This document shows, piece after piece, positions 7,949 to 17,549 of a stretch of DNA of 64,000 bases. The notes under the pieces were generated by a model, which saw nothing but the letters and a program-made list of their open reading frames with translations, did not search any database and was not told where the DNA came from. Every line of letters starts with the position of its first letter. Within the stretch, counting starts at the first letter, position 1. Source of the stretch: JAFEDN01 sp963697455 (GTDB lineage: Bacteria; Pseudomonadota; Gammaproteobacteria; Coxiellales; Coxiellaceae); the NCBI GenBank assembly GCA_963697455.1, contig CAVOOI010000035.1, positions 1-64,000 on the forward strand. Reading direction: 5' to 3'. The position numbers and the translations under genes were made by a program.

Positions 7949-10900
7949 ATGATTAAGCCTCCTATCTCATCCGACCAAACTGACCACTTAAGCTGGGCCC
8001 ATCCCCTGGTTCGGGAGTGGTTCGTGGATAAATTTGGTGCGCCGACTCAGCCTCAAGCACAGGGCTGGCCGCCCATATTAGCGGGCAAAACCACGTTAAT
8101 TGCAGCGCCTACCGGTTCGGGGAAAACCTTGGCGGCTTTTTTGGCTTGTATTGAATGTTTGGTGCGGCAAGCATTGAATGGCGAACTGCCAGAGCGCACC
8201 AGCGTAGTATATGTTTCGCCTTTAAAAGCCCTCGGCAACGATATCCAAAAAAATCTAGCGGGGCCATTGGCTGAAATTTCGGCGCTTGCTGCAGCGCGCG
8301 GCTTGATTATGCAAGACATTCGAGTGGCTGTGCGTACTGGTGATACTCCCATGAAAGATCGCCAGAAAATGTTGAAAAAACCGCCGCATATTTTGGTCAC
8401 CACTCCGGAATCGCTTTACATTTTGCTCACTGCGGAGAAAAGCCGTGCGTTATTAACAGGGGTGGAGACAGTTATTGTCGATGAAATTCATGCTTTAGCC
8501 AATAACAAACGCGGCGCTCACCTGGCGTTGTCTTTAGAGCGGTTGCAAGCGATTACACTTCTCCCGCCGGTTCGGATCGGCTTATCAGCAACCCAAAAAC
8601 CTATCGAAAAAATTGCTGGTTTTTTGGCGGGATATCAGCGTCCCTCACCGGTCATCGTCAATATAGGGCATGTTCGAACACTGGATCTGGGCATAGAAGT
8701 GCCCGCGCGTGAATTAGGGCCGGTAGCCTCCAATGAAATGTGGGATGAAGTCTATGATCGCATCGCGGAATTAGCGCAGCAAAACCGGTCGACCTTGGTA
8801 TTTGTCAATACGCGGCGGCTTGCGGAGCGCGCTGCCCATCACTTGGCAAAGCGATTGGGTGAAGAAAAAGTGGCGGCGCATCATGGCAGTTTATCGCGGA
8901 AATTGCGGCTCGCTGCCGAAACTAAGCTTAAGCAGGGAGAGTTGACAATATTGGTGGCGACGGCTTCTTTAGAATTAGGTATTGATATTGGCGCCGTTGA
9001 TTTAGTGTGTCAGTTGGGTTCCCCGCGATCGATTAGTGTGGCCTTGCAACGTATCGGTCGTGCCGGACATTGGCTGGGCGCTATTCCCAAAGGGCGAATT
9101 TTCGCGACTACTCGCGATGAATTATTAGAGTGTGCGGCACTGATTTATGCGATTCGCACAGGTGATTTGGACCAGTTGATTATCCCTGATCAACCTATTG
9201 ATATTTTGACCCAGCAAATTGTAGCGACTTGCGCGACCGGAGAATGGCGTGAAGATGATCTATTTAATCTAGTCAAAAACGCATACCAATACGGTTCATT
9301 ATCCAGAGAAACTTTCGACGCGGTTTTAGAAATGCTGGCTGAAGGTATCGCTGGATCGCGGGGTCGCTACAGCGCCTATTTATTTAGGGATGGCGTCAAC
9401 GGTATCGTGCGCGCCCGCCGCGGCAGTCGCTTAACTGCTATCACCAGCGGCGGAGCTATTCCGGAAAACGGTTTATTTACGGTGATTGCTGAACCGGAAG
9501 GAATTGTCGTCGGCACATTAGATGAAGATTTTGCCGTGGAGAGTAACCGCGGAGATATTATTTTATTGGGCACTACCTCTTGGCAAATTAAACGAATTGA
9601 AAGTTCTGGGAAAGTGATAGTTGAAGATGCTCACGGCGCGCCGCCGAGCGTACCGTTTTGGCGTGGTGAGGCGCCTGCCAGAACCAATGAACTGTCATTG
9701 CAAGTTGCAGAATTAAGACAAAAATTAAGCGATAAAACTCAATCTGCCGTGCACGCCATGGATACGAGCCGTTGGTTGCAAACGGAGTGTTGTTTAAGTG
9801 AGTCAGCGGCGCGGCAATTAATCGAATATATTTTAGGGGGACGTGCAGTATTAGGTGCAGTGCCCACGCAGGCTACCGTTATTGCCGAACGTTTTTTTGA
9901 TGAAGCGGGTGGAATGCAATTAATCATTCACGCTCCATTTGGCGCGCGCATTAATAAAGCGTGGGGATTGGCACTGAGAAAATGCTTTTGCCGTTCTTTC
10001 AATTTTGAATTGCAAGCAGCCGCAACCGATGACGGGTTAAATATTGCCTTAGCTGAGCAGCATAGTTTTCCGTTAGCGGATGTGTTTCGTTTTCTGCATC
10101 CCAATACTTTGCGGGAAGTGTTAATTCAAGCGGTGCTGCAATCGCCGTTATTTACCACGCGTTGGCGTTGGGATGCAACGCGCGCGTTGGCGTTAGTACG
10201 ATTTCGCAATGGCAAAAAGATTCCGCCGAATATTTTACGAATGCTGTCCGACGATCTGTTAGCAGCGGTTTTTCCAGATGCTGCAGCTTGCCAAGATAAT
10301 CTGGCCGGCAAGGATATAGAATTACCGGATCACCCATTAATTAATGAAGTGGTTAAAGATGCTTTAACTGAAGCATTAGACCTTGCCGGATTAATCGAAG
10401 TATTGCAGCGAATCATCAGTGGTGATATCCAATGCTTGGCGGTAGATACACCCGCGCCGTCGTTGTTTGCGCATGAAATATTAAACGCTAATCCTTATGC
10501 GTTTTTGGATGACGCCCCACTTGAAGAACGCCGCGCGCGTGCGGTTGAATTACGCCGGGTGTTACCGGACTCAGTATCACAAAACATTGGCCGGCTAGAT
10601 CCGGCGGCCATTCTCCTGGTGCAGGAGCAAGCTTGGCCAGATATCAGGAATGCTGATGAATTACACGACGCGCTGCAGACTTTGATTGCTTTTCCAGAAG
10701 ATGAGCGCTACCGGAATTACTTTGCTGATTTAATGGCCGCCGGACGTGTCAGTAGCACAAAAATCGGTAATGCCACCTTTTGGTGGGCGATGGAAAAGGC
10801 CGCAGTTTTCTCCGTCATTTACCCGGCTAAATCCGCAGCTGAGGAATATTTTCCGGCTGTAGTCAAAATGTTGCAGGGATGGATGCTGCATAGCGGCCCA

Positions 10901-12127
10901 ATTACTGCTGCAGAGCTCAGTCATAAATTAATCTTAGAAATATTCGACGTGGAGCAAGCGTTACTGAAATTAGAAACCACCGGGCTTATTTTGCGCGGCC
11001 AGTTTCGTATCCAAACGGGCGCTGATCAGGAGTGGTGTGAAAGAAGGCTGCTTGCTAGAATTCATCGCTTAACTTTAGGTTATCTGCGCAAAGAGATTGA
11101 GCCGGTTACGCCCGCGCAATTTATGCATTGGTTGCTGAATTGGCAACATGTAGCGCCGCAAACCCAGTTGCACGGAGAGGCTGGTTTATTACAAATAATC
11201 CGCCAATTGCAAGGATTTGAATTGCCTGCGAAGGCGTGGGAACGTGAGATTTTGGTAAAACGGGTTATTAATTATGACCCGATGCTGTTGGATCGTCTCT
11301 GCTTGACTGGAGTTATCGGCTGGGGACGCTTATCGCCGCATCCTACTGAAAAAGACGGGCGACGGGTCGTCGCCACCAGTATTACTCCGGTCACTTTTTT
11401 TGTACGCGAAGATGCAGAGGAATTGTTTGCTGCGCAACCTGACCAGCCAGAAAAACTCAATGGTTTAGGTCATGCCGCGAAAATGATTCAGGTTTATTTA
11501 CAGCAAAAAGGCGCCTCGTTTTTTGCAGATATTGAACGCGGTGTCGGCCATTTAAAATCTGAAGTAGAGGCGGGGTTGTGGGAATTGGTTGCCGCGGGAT
11601 TGGTAACGGCGGATAGTTTTGATAATTTGCGGGCATTGATAGATCCTCGCCGGCGGTCCGGTAAACGTGGCGCGTACGCGCGCGCTTGTCATAGTCTGGG
11701 GCGCTGGTCGTTATTGCGAGGGGGAGAACATCAAGACTCTGCAAAAATGCTGGAAATCCTGTGCTGGACTTTACTTAAGAGATACGGGGTAGTTTTTCGT
11801 GATTTACTGGCGCGGGAGTCTTATCCGCTGGCTTGGCGAGACATTCTCCCCATATTGCGGCGCTTAGAAGACCGCGGTGAAATCAGGGGAGGCCGCTTTA
11901 TCAGCGGTTTTTTAGGCGAGCAATTTGCTCTACCCTATGTGGTTTCTTCGCTACGAGCGATACGCAAGCAAGACATTCCTAGTGCTCCCATCAGCCTTTC
12001 TGCCGTCGATCCTTTAAATCTAGCTGGAATTATCTTACCCGGAGAACGGGTCCCGTCTTTCTCGGGGAAAATTGCCGTCATTTCTTTGTCAGAACGCGAA
12101 GAGACAGTTTTAGCCGCGCATCGTTAA
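7949..12127 (+). CDS. lhr: Lhr-type ATP-dependent helicase (long form)
   Basis: A 1,392-residue superfamily 2 helicase. The first RecA domain has APTGSGKT (residues 53-60), TTPES, DEIH (near 177-180) and GLSATQKP. The second has VNTRRLAERAAHHLAKRL, TASLELGIDIG and QRIGRAGH. The long C-terminal half matches the Lhr architecture: winged helix, beta-barrel and a further domain of several hundred residues. Lhr proteins translocate 3' to 5' on single-stranded DNA, prefer RNA:DNA hybrids and are linked to DNA repair. Length is slightly below E. coli Lhr (1,538). The base composition is more GC-rich than the flanking small genes. It is single, followed by two palindromic repeats. Confidence 0.9.
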   Translation: MIKPPISSDQTDHLSWAHPLVREWFVDKFGAPTQPQAQGWPPILAGKTTLIAAPTGSGKTLAAFLACIECLVRQALNGELPERTSVVYVSPLKALGNDIQKNLAGPLAEISALAAARGLIMQDIRVAVRTGDTPMKDRQKMLKKPPHILVTTPESLYILLTAEKSRALLTGVETVIVDEIHALANNKRGAHLALSLERLQAITLLPPVRIGLSATQKPIEKIAGFLAGYQRPSPVIVNIGHVRTLDLGIEVPARELGPVASNEMWDEVYDRIAELAQQNRSTLVFVNTRRLAERAAHHLAKRLGEEKVAAHHGSLSRKLRLAAETKLKQGELTILVATASLELGIDIGAVDLVCQLGSPRSISVALQRIGRAGHWLGAIPKGRIFATTRDELLECAALIYAIRTGDLDQLIIPDQPIDILTQQIVATCATGEWREDDLFNLVKNAYQYGSLSRETFDAVLEMLAEGIAGSRGRYSAYLFRDGVNGIVRARRGSRLTAITSGGAIPENGLFTVIAEPEGIVVGTLDEDFAVESNRGDIILLGTTSWQIKRIESSGKVIVEDAHGAPPSVPFWRGEAPARTNELSLQVAELRQKLSDKTQSAVHAMDTSRWLQTECCLSESAARQLIEYILGGRAVLGAVPTQATVIAERFFDEAGGMQLIIHAPFGARINKAWGLALRKCFCRSFNFELQAAATDDGLNIALAEQHSFPLADVFRFLHPNTLREVLIQAVLQSPLFTTRWRWDATRALALVRFRNGKKIPPNILRMLSDDLLAAVFPDAAACQDNLAGKDIELPDHPLINEVVKDALTEALDLAGLIEVLQRIISGDIQCLAVDTPAPSLFAHEILNANPYAFLDDAPLEERRARAVELRRVLPDSVSQNIGRLDPAAILLVQEQAWPDIRNADELHDALQTLIAFPEDERYRNYFADLMAAGRVSSTKIGNATFWWAMEKAAVFSVIYPAKSAAEEYFPAVVKMLQGWMLHSGPITAAELSHKLILEIFDVEQALLKLETTGLILRGQFRIQTGADQEWCERRLLARIHRLTLGYLRKEIEPVTPAQFMHWLLNWQHVAPQTQLHGEAGLLQIIRQLQGFELPAKAWEREILVKRVINYDPMLLDRLCLTGVIGWGRLSPHPTEKDGRRVVATSITPVTFFVREDAEELFAAQPDQPEKLNGLGHAAKMIQVYLQQKGASFFADIERGVGHLKSEVEAGLWELVAAGLVTADSFDNLRALIDPRRRSGKRGAYARACHSLGRWSLLRGGEHQDSAKMLEILCWTLLKRYGVVFRDLLARESYPLAWRDILPILRRLEDRGEIRGGRFISGFLGEQFALPYVVSSLRAIRKQDIPSAPISLSAVDPLNLAGIILPGERVPSFSGKIAVISLSEREETVLAAHR

Positions 12128-12160
12128 TGTTTCTCGCTCGGAAAATTTTATCCCAACACC

Positions 12161-12316
12161 GTTAATATTTCCCGCCGCCGCCAAGCCCGTTGCGGATAGA
12201 CCGCATTTCGGGTCCTGTCGACTGCGTCCTTTTACATGCTCGCTGCGCTGCGCGTGCAAAAGGACTCCGCCGCCACCCGTTAGCTAGCGCGCTTGGCGGC
12301 GGCGGGAAATATTAAC
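12161..12316. repeat. Palindromic element with perfect 25-bp arms (copy 1)
   Basis: Bases 12161-12185 are the exact reverse complement of 12292-12316. Just inside the left arm lies CCCGTTGCGGATAGACCGCA followed by TTTCGGGTCC, a core also found in reverse orientation in the next element. The interior also pairs with itself: TCCTTTTACATGCTCGCTGC and GCGTGCAAAAGGA form a second stem. There is no coding potential. Confidence 0.8.
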
Positions 12317-12395
12317 TAGCAAATGCGTTGATATTCGAAAGTATGGACTAACCTCTGTGTTGAAATTACTTTCGTCAATGAATGCATTTGAGTAG

Positions 12396-12602
12396 CCATA
12401 TTTTTAGGAGTCGCCAAGGCGCCAGCACCTTACGCGATGGGGTTTCCAAGGGGAGCAGCGCGTAGCGCTCCCCTTGGTGCGAAGCCTCAGCTTGGCTGAG
12501 GCGCAGCATACAAACCAGGAGCAATTTTCGCCGCATCGGCGAGAATTGCGGACCCGGCATGCGGTCTATCCGCAACGGGCTTGGCGACTCCTAAAAATAT
12601 GG
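12396..12602. repeat. Palindromic element with perfect 23-bp arms (copy 2)
   Basis: Bases 12396-12418 are the exact reverse complement of 12580-12602. The core TGCGGTCTATCCGCAACGGG lies inside the right arm and is the inverse of the core in the previous element. Two further perfect hairpins are nested within: CCAAGGGGAGC / GCTCCCCTTGG (12446-12456 with 12467-12477) and GCCTCAG / CTGAGGC (12484-12490 with 12496-12502). With the previous copy it fills the 587-base gap between the helicase and deacetylase genes. Confidence 0.8.
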
Positions 12603-12714
12603 CGGAGCTGGGTGTGTATTATTTAGACAATGGATGGAACTGTTGACTAGTTGATCCTAATATGTTAAGGCAGGGTGGAGAAAAAAACCCCCTGTGGACC
12701 ACGGAGGGTTTAGT

Positions 12715-13377
12715 ATGGTAACTAGGAAGTTTATATTAAGTGTATTATTTAGTCTAATTTGTTTTTCCAGTCTTTATGTTCAAGCTCATGCCCATACTTG
12801 TTCTGCAGTTGCGAAAAGGGGAACTGTCGCCCTTACTTTTGATGATGGCCCTTCGACAATTTACACTACCAAAGTATTAGCTATTTTAGAAAAATATCGT
12901 ATCAAAGCGACTTTTTTTGTGGTTGGTCGAAACGCTAGACTTCGCCCCAAATTGCTGAAAAAAATGATTGCGGATGGAGACATCATCGGGAATCATTCTT
13001 TTTCGCATCCAAAAATACCGCATCTAACTGGTGAAAATTTATATAAGGAAATAGAACGGCCTGAAGAGATTGTGAATAAAATTACCGGCATTAAACCTAA
13101 ACTATTTCGTTTTCCGTATGGCGCGGAAAACAAGAGAGTCATCGCTTTTGTTAAATCTCAAGGTTTGACGCCAGTTTTTTGGGGCTATACTCCGCAAGAT
13201 TTTAAACGTCCAGGGTCTAAAGCTATCGCACAAGGCGTCATCGACCATGCTTATTCTGGAGAAGTTATTTTACTCCATGATGGCCCGACCAAACGTCAGC
13301 AAACCGTAGATGCTTTGCCGAAAATTATTCAAGGGATTAGGAATAAAGGTTTAGGGTTCAGTGTGCTGTGCACGTAG
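12715..13377 (+). CDS. Secreted polysaccharide deacetylase (NodB domain)
   Basis: A 220-residue protein with a signal peptide (hydrophobic residues 6-22, likely cleavage at AHA near 26) and a NodB deacetylase domain: TFDDGPS (Asp43, Asp44), HSFSHP (His94, His98), RFPYG and LLHDGP. Asp44, His94 and His98 should bind the catalytic metal, and Asp43 acts as base. It removes acetyl groups from N-acetylated sugars, probably in peptidoglycan or a surface polymer, outside the inner membrane. The ATG at 12715 is preferred because GGAGG lies at 12703-12707; an in-frame GTG exists at 12694. Its end overlaps the convergent coxA end by 20 bases. Confidence 0.85.
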   Translation: MVTRKFILSVLFSLICFSSLYVQAHAHTCSAVAKRGTVALTFDDGPSTIYTTKVLAILEKYRIKATFFVVGRNARLRPKLLKKMIADGDIIGNHSFSHPKIPHLTGENLYKEIERPEEIVNKITGIKPKLFRFPYGAENKRVIAFVKSQGLTPVFWGYTPQDFKRPGSKAIAQGVIDHAYSGEVILLHDGPTKRQQTVDALPKIIQGIRNKGLGFSVLCT

Positions 13378-14830
13378 CAGGTAAGCCCTTTTTAAAAATA
13401 CAATAAAAGACATTCCATAAAAATAAAATTTGCGCAAGGCCGAGGAAAAAAGCGCCTATTGAAGCAACCATATTCAGATCGGAAAATTGTAAAGCATAAT
13501 CGGGTATTCGTCTTGGCATCCCAGCCAGCCCCAAAAAATGCATTGGAAAGAAAGTAACATTGAAAAAAATGGCTGAAAGCCAAAAATGCCATTGGCCTAA
13601 TTTCTCGTGATACATAAAACCAGTCCATTGCGGAATCCAGAAATAAACTCCTGCAAAAAGCGCAAATAAAGAACCTGCTACTAAAACATAATGAAAGTGC
13701 GCTACTACAAAATAAGTATCTTGATATTGAAAATCACTGGGCACGATAGCCAGCATCACCCCAGTGCAACCGCCGATGGTAAATAAAAACAAAAAACCTA
13801 AGGCAAATAACATAGGTGTCTCAAAAGTTATCGAGCCCTGGTATAGAGTTGCGGTCCAGTTAAATATTTTAATTCCGGTAGGGATGGCAATGAGCATGGT
13901 GGTATACATAAAAAAAAGTTCGGCGACCAAAGGGATACCCGTGGTAAACATGTGGTGAGCCCAAACAATATAAGATAAGAACGCAATCACCGCCAGTGCA
14001 TAAATCATTGAGGTTCTGCCATAGAGATTTTTCCGCGAAAAAGCCGGCACTACCTCGGAAATGATGCCAAAAGCAGGCAGTATCATGACATACACCTCAG
14101 GGTGGCCAAAAAACCAAAATAAATGCTGAAACAGTAAGGCATCACCACCGCCGGCAGGATTAAAAAAACTAGTATCAAAATGCCGGTCAGTTAAAACCAT
14201 GGTTACCGTCCCGGCTAATACCGGCATAATCCCAATGAGTAAGAAAGAATTAATCAACCATGACCAACAAAAGATCGGCATATCCATTAGTTTCATTCCC
14301 GGTCTGCGCATATTAATAACGGTAGTGATGATATTTATGGCAGAAAGAATCGAAGATATCCCAAAAATGTGAATAGCAAATATCATGTAATCGGTACTAG
14401 GTGGCGCATAAGTTGTAGAAAGCGGGGCGTAAAAAGTCCAGCCAAAGTTCGGCGCAGACCCCGGCATTAATAAAGTACTCAATAAGAGAATAAACCCAAA
14501 CGGCAGCAGCCAGAAACTCCAATTATTAAGCCGAGGCAACGCCATGTCCGGCGCACCAATCATTAAAGGAATTTGCCAATTAGCAATGCCTACCAGTGCA
14601 GGGACAATAGCGCCAAAAATCATAATCAGTCCGTGCATTGTCACCAATTCATTATAAGTATTTGCTTCCAACAGTTGATTGCCGGGATGAGACAATTGCA
14701 AACGCATCAGCTCAGCTATGCCGCCGCCGATAAACAGCATGATTAACGACAAGCACAAATACAGAGTACCAATATCTTTATGGCTAGTGGTAAACAGCCA
14801 ATATTTTATGACGTTCCAAAAGTTCTTCAA
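13358..14830 (-). CDS. coxA: Cytochrome c oxidase subunit I
   Basis: A 490-residue, roughly 12-helix membrane protein. Haem-copper oxidase landmarks include TMHGLIMIFG (haem a ligand His), FWFFGHPEVYVMILPAFG (CuB His with the cross-linked Tyr), WAHHMFTTG (CuB His pair) and VAHFHYVL (haem ligands). It reduces oxygen to water in the inner membrane and pumps protons. It is the last gene of a three-gene minus-strand operon, 18 bases after coxB. No subunit III or haem-assembly gene (CtaG, CtaB) follows; the next gene is convergent. It is slightly shorter than typical aa3 CoxA (about 520-540) at the C-terminus. Confidence 0.93.
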   Translation of the reverse strand: MKNFWNVIKYWLFTTSHKDIGTLYLCLSLIMLFIGGGIAELMRLQLSHPGNQLLEANTYNELVTMHGLIMIFGAIVPALVGIANWQIPLMIGAPDMALPRLNNWSFWLLPFGFILLLSTLLMPGSAPNFGWTFYAPLSTTYAPPSTDYMIFAIHIFGISSILSAINIITTVINMRRPGMKLMDMPIFCWSWLINSFLLIGIMPVLAGTVTMVLTDRHFDTSFFNPAGGGDALLFQHLFWFFGHPEVYVMILPAFGIISEVVPAFSRKNLYGRTSMIYALAVIAFLSYIVWAHHMFTTGIPLVAELFFMYTTMLIAIPTGIKIFNWTATLYQGSITFETPMLFALGFLFLFTIGGCTGVMLAIVPSDFQYQDTYFVVAHFHYVLVAGSLFALFAGVYFWIPQWTGFMYHEKLGQWHFWLSAIFFNVTFFPMHFLGLAGMPRRIPDYALQFSDLNMVASIGAFFLGLAQILFLWNVFYCIFKKGLPATCTAH

Positions 14831-14848
14831 GAATTGTACTCCATTGGA

Positions 14849-15889
14849 TTAGTGTTCACGCGCTTTGCTAATATCTTCAGGTTGTACGCTGCCACCTGCT
14901 TGATCACCATATTTTAATTTATCATTATTTCCCCAACTATTACGCTCATAATTAATAATGGCGGCAATTTGCCGATCATTTAATTGGTGAGCGAAACCTG
15001 GCATGGCAGTTTTTAATCTGCCATTAAGCACTATGTCGATGTGTGTGCCGACAGGCCCGGTGGCTATTTTCCCGCCCTGCAATGCAGGAATATAGGAAGG
15101 CATGCCCTTGCCATCCAGCTTATGGCAAGCGCTGCAATTAGCAATGTACAGAGCTTCGCCGTCCACTGGCGGATTATTAAGACTTGCTGGTGCGCCTTTA
15201 TTTTCCGCAATCCATTTGGCGAAGTCGGCTTCAGTCTTTGCTTCAACCACAATGGGCATAAAACCGTGATGAATGCCGCACAATTCTGCACATTGCCCGC
15301 GGTAAATTCCCGGGCGATCAATTTTGGCCCATGACTCATAAATAAATCCTGGAATGGCGTCTCTTTTAATGCCTAGCGCGGGGACCCACCATGAATGAAT
15401 GACGTCATTCGAAGTGACTAGAAAGCGAATTTTTTTGTGGATGGGAACCACCAAAGGATGATCAACTTCTAACAAATACCACTGACCTTTCGGCGCCTTC
15501 CCTTGAAGTTGGGCGATAGGTGTCGCTAAACTACTAAAAAATTGGATGCCTTCATCCAAATATTCATATTGCCACTTCCATTGGTAACCCGTGATCTTGA
15601 TATTCAATTCCGGCTGTTCTTCAGTGTTGATTCGCATTAATAAGCGAGTTGCAGGAATAGCCATGATCGCCAGCAAAACTGCGGGAATCAAAATCCAGGT
15701 CAGTTCAATCCATAAATTTGAATGCACAGTATGCGAATTTTGGCCTTCACGTTTTCGATATTTAATTAATAAATAGATTAAACTAACAAAAACGATGGTG
15801 GTGATTCCTAGACAAATATAGTACGACAACATATGCAGATGGTATATATGTTGACTAAGCGGCGTGACACCGATGGGTAAATTTATCAT
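14849..15889 (-). CDS. coxB: Cytochrome c oxidase subunit II with C-terminal cytochrome c domain
   Basis: A 346-residue protein. Two N-terminal membrane helices (about 22-45 and 62-84) are followed by a periplasmic cupredoxin domain with the CuA ligands His165, Cys200, Glu202, Cys204, His208 and Met211 (motif CAELCGIHHGFM). A fused class I cytochrome c domain has CSACH at 252-256. This caa3-like fusion accepts electrons directly through haem c and passes them via CuA to subunit I. Its start overlaps the end of the upstream tri-haem cytochrome by 4 bases, so translation is probably coupled. Confidence 0.93.
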   Translation of the reverse strand: MINLPIGVTPLSQHIYHLHMLSYYICLGITTIVFVSLIYLLIKYRKREGQNSHTVHSNLWIELTWILIPAVLLAIMAIPATRLLMRINTEEQPELNIKITGYQWKWQYEYLDEGIQFFSSLATPIAQLQGKAPKGQWYLLEVDHPLVVPIHKKIRFLVTSNDVIHSWWVPALGIKRDAIPGFIYESWAKIDRPGIYRGQCAELCGIHHGFMPIVVEAKTEADFAKWIAENKGAPASLNNPPVDGEALYIANCSACHKLDGKGMPSYIPALQGGKIATGPVGTHIDIVLNGRLKTAMPGFAHQLNDRQIAAIINYERNSWGNNDKLKYGDQAGGSVQPEDISKAREH

Positions 15890-17205
15890 AAGTTTCCAGC
15901 AGGTTTTTTGGGCGGGTTGGGATGATTTTCTGTGGGAATACTTTCGGCAATCATATATTGAACTACGCTTTTAATGTCTGCTGCTGTGCAATCCGTGCAA
16001 GTTCCTTTGATGGGCATGCCGTCCACTCCGTTCATGGCATACCAATAAAGTTGATCCATGCCCTGTTTTTTTAAGGACTGCCAAGCGGCAGTGTCACCAA
16101 GCTGCGGAGCTCCTGGGATGATTCCATTATTATTGCTATGGCATTGTTTACAGTACTGGACATATATTGTTTTACCACTGGCTGGTTCGCCGGTTTTTGT
16201 GCTGGGTTTAGCTGAGACACGGCTTGGAGTGGAACCAAGATAAGTATAAATAGCGTGAATATCATTCGCAGTTAAATACTTTAAGCTGTCATAAATAGCT
16301 TGTTGCATAGGGCCTTGCACTTGACCGCCTTCCACTAATTGATTTTGACTGAAAACATTATAAAACTGTGGGAAAGGCACATTTTTAATAAATAATTGGG
16401 TAATATTGGGAGCATAAAAACCGCCAACGTAGCCGCCCGCTAAATGATATTTTTTAATCGGCGCGCCTAAAATCCAGGCTTTAGAAATGATATAGTACAT
16501 GGGAGTATGGCACATATCGCAATGGCCCAATCCTTTGACTAGATAAGCCCCCCGGTTCCAATCATCACTATAGTGCGAATCAAATTTATACGCTCCCGTT
16601 TTTTGAAAATTAAAAAATAAGGCCCGCCACCCTAATTGCAAAAACCGCCAGTTAAAGGGAAAGAACAGTTTATTTTTTTTGTTAACTTTTTCAATCGCCG
16701 GGATAGCATCCATGTAAGCTTTAATATCTGCTAAATCCTGGTCAGTGAGCTTGTTGTAATAAATATACGGAAAGGCAGGATATAAATATTGATGATGGGG
16801 GCCAATTCCTTCACGCAGTGCTTTGAAAAATTGTTGGCTAGTCCAACTGCCGATACCGGTTTTTTTATCCGGAGTAATATTTGGACTGTAAATTCTGCCA
16901 AATGGTGTGTCAAAACCGAGGCCGCCTGAAAAAGCTTGACCCGATTTTTCAGTATGACAGCTTATGCAATCGCCTAGTTTCACTAAATATTCGCCGCGTT
17001 TAATCTGATTGGCTTGTTCTCCATCCCCATAGTGAATGATGGGATATTCAACTAAAGTTTCTCCAACATCTTCATAAGGTTGACCGTTGGGAAATAAACT
17101 GATTGCACTATAATCAAGATGGTTGGATTTAGCTTCTGCAGTCAGGGATATTCCAATGAAATTAAGCGCTAAAAAATAGTAGAAAATACAAGTAAAGTTA
17201 TTCAT
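15886..17205 (-). CDS. Tri-haem cytochrome c (alcohol/gluconate dehydrogenase cytochrome-subunit type)
   Basis: A 439-residue periplasmic protein with an N-terminal signal peptide (hydrophobic 5-22) and three haem c sites: CISCH (80-84), CDMCH (229-233) and CKQCH (352-356). The three-domain layout is that of the membrane-bound cytochrome subunit of periplasmic alcohol, aldehyde or gluconate dehydrogenases. A further CTDC near the C-terminus lacks the His and is not a haem site. No dehydrogenase subunit is adjacent. Its place as first gene of the coxB-coxA operon suggests it feeds electrons into this oxidase. Confidence 0.85.
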   Translation of the reverse strand: MNNFTCIFYYFLALNFIGISLTAEAKSNHLDYSAISLFPNGQPYEDVGETLVEYPIIHYGDGEQANQIKRGEYLVKLGDCISCHTEKSGQAFSGGLGFDTPFGRIYSPNITPDKKTGIGSWTSQQFFKALREGIGPHHQYLYPAFPYIYYNKLTDQDLADIKAYMDAIPAIEKVNKKNKLFFPFNWRFLQLGWRALFFNFQKTGAYKFDSHYSDDWNRGAYLVKGLGHCDMCHTPMYYIISKAWILGAPIKKYHLAGGYVGGFYAPNITQLFIKNVPFPQFYNVFSQNQLVEGGQVQGPMQQAIYDSLKYLTANDIHAIYTYLGSTPSRVSAKPSTKTGEPASGKTIYVQYCKQCHSNNNGIIPGAPQLGDTAAWQSLKKQGMDQLYWYAMNGVDGMPIKGTCTDCTAADIKSVVQYMIAESIPTENHPNPPKKPAGNL

Positions 17206-17330
17206 GTTGCGTGCTATTTCGGCAAAATCCTTGTGGCTCTATCACTGAACCGGGGCTTAGCGATTTTCATTACCGACTCCTTCGGTTGGACAAATGACTC
17301 AAATCCAGTTTAACATACTCCAGTTTATCG

Positions 17331-17509
17331 GCATAGGCGTTGACTTTAGAGTTGTCCTGCGCGTTAACTTAAGTACTCCAGAGTACTATTCCCTCCCCTT
17401 TCCAAGGGGAGGGTTAGGGTGGGGATGGTTTATTGTTAACGGGGGAAGGAATAATAGGTTCAGTTTCTTAACTTAATGGGCTGACCGGTCCTTAAGTTAA
17501 CGCCTATGC
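17331..17509. repeat. Inverted-repeat intergenic element
   Basis: The 344-base gap 17206-17549 holds nested inverted repeats: GCATAGGCGTT (17331-17341) pairs with AACGCCTATGC (17499-17509), and GCGTTAACTTAAG (17361-17373) pairs with CTTAAGTTAACGC (17491-17503). Between them is a tight hairpin, CCCTCCCCTT / AAGGGGAGGG (17391-17400 with 17404-17413), followed by TTAGGGTGGGGATGG. That type of hairpin is a common dispersed intergenic repeat in bacteria. No gene is supported here. Confidence 0.6.
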
Positions 17510-17549
17510 GCTTACGCGGGAATGACAAGGCCTATTAAAAGGGATTTTT

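Noticed and set aside
10126..10337. Several minus-strand ORFs of about 60-100 codons inside the helicase gene.
   Set aside because: They are antisense shadows of a well-supported gene, with no start signals or family resemblance.
17294..17476. 60-codon ORF in the gap before the MHS transporter.
   Set aside because: It is built largely from the repeat hairpin (CCCTCCCCTT...) and has no protein-like pattern.
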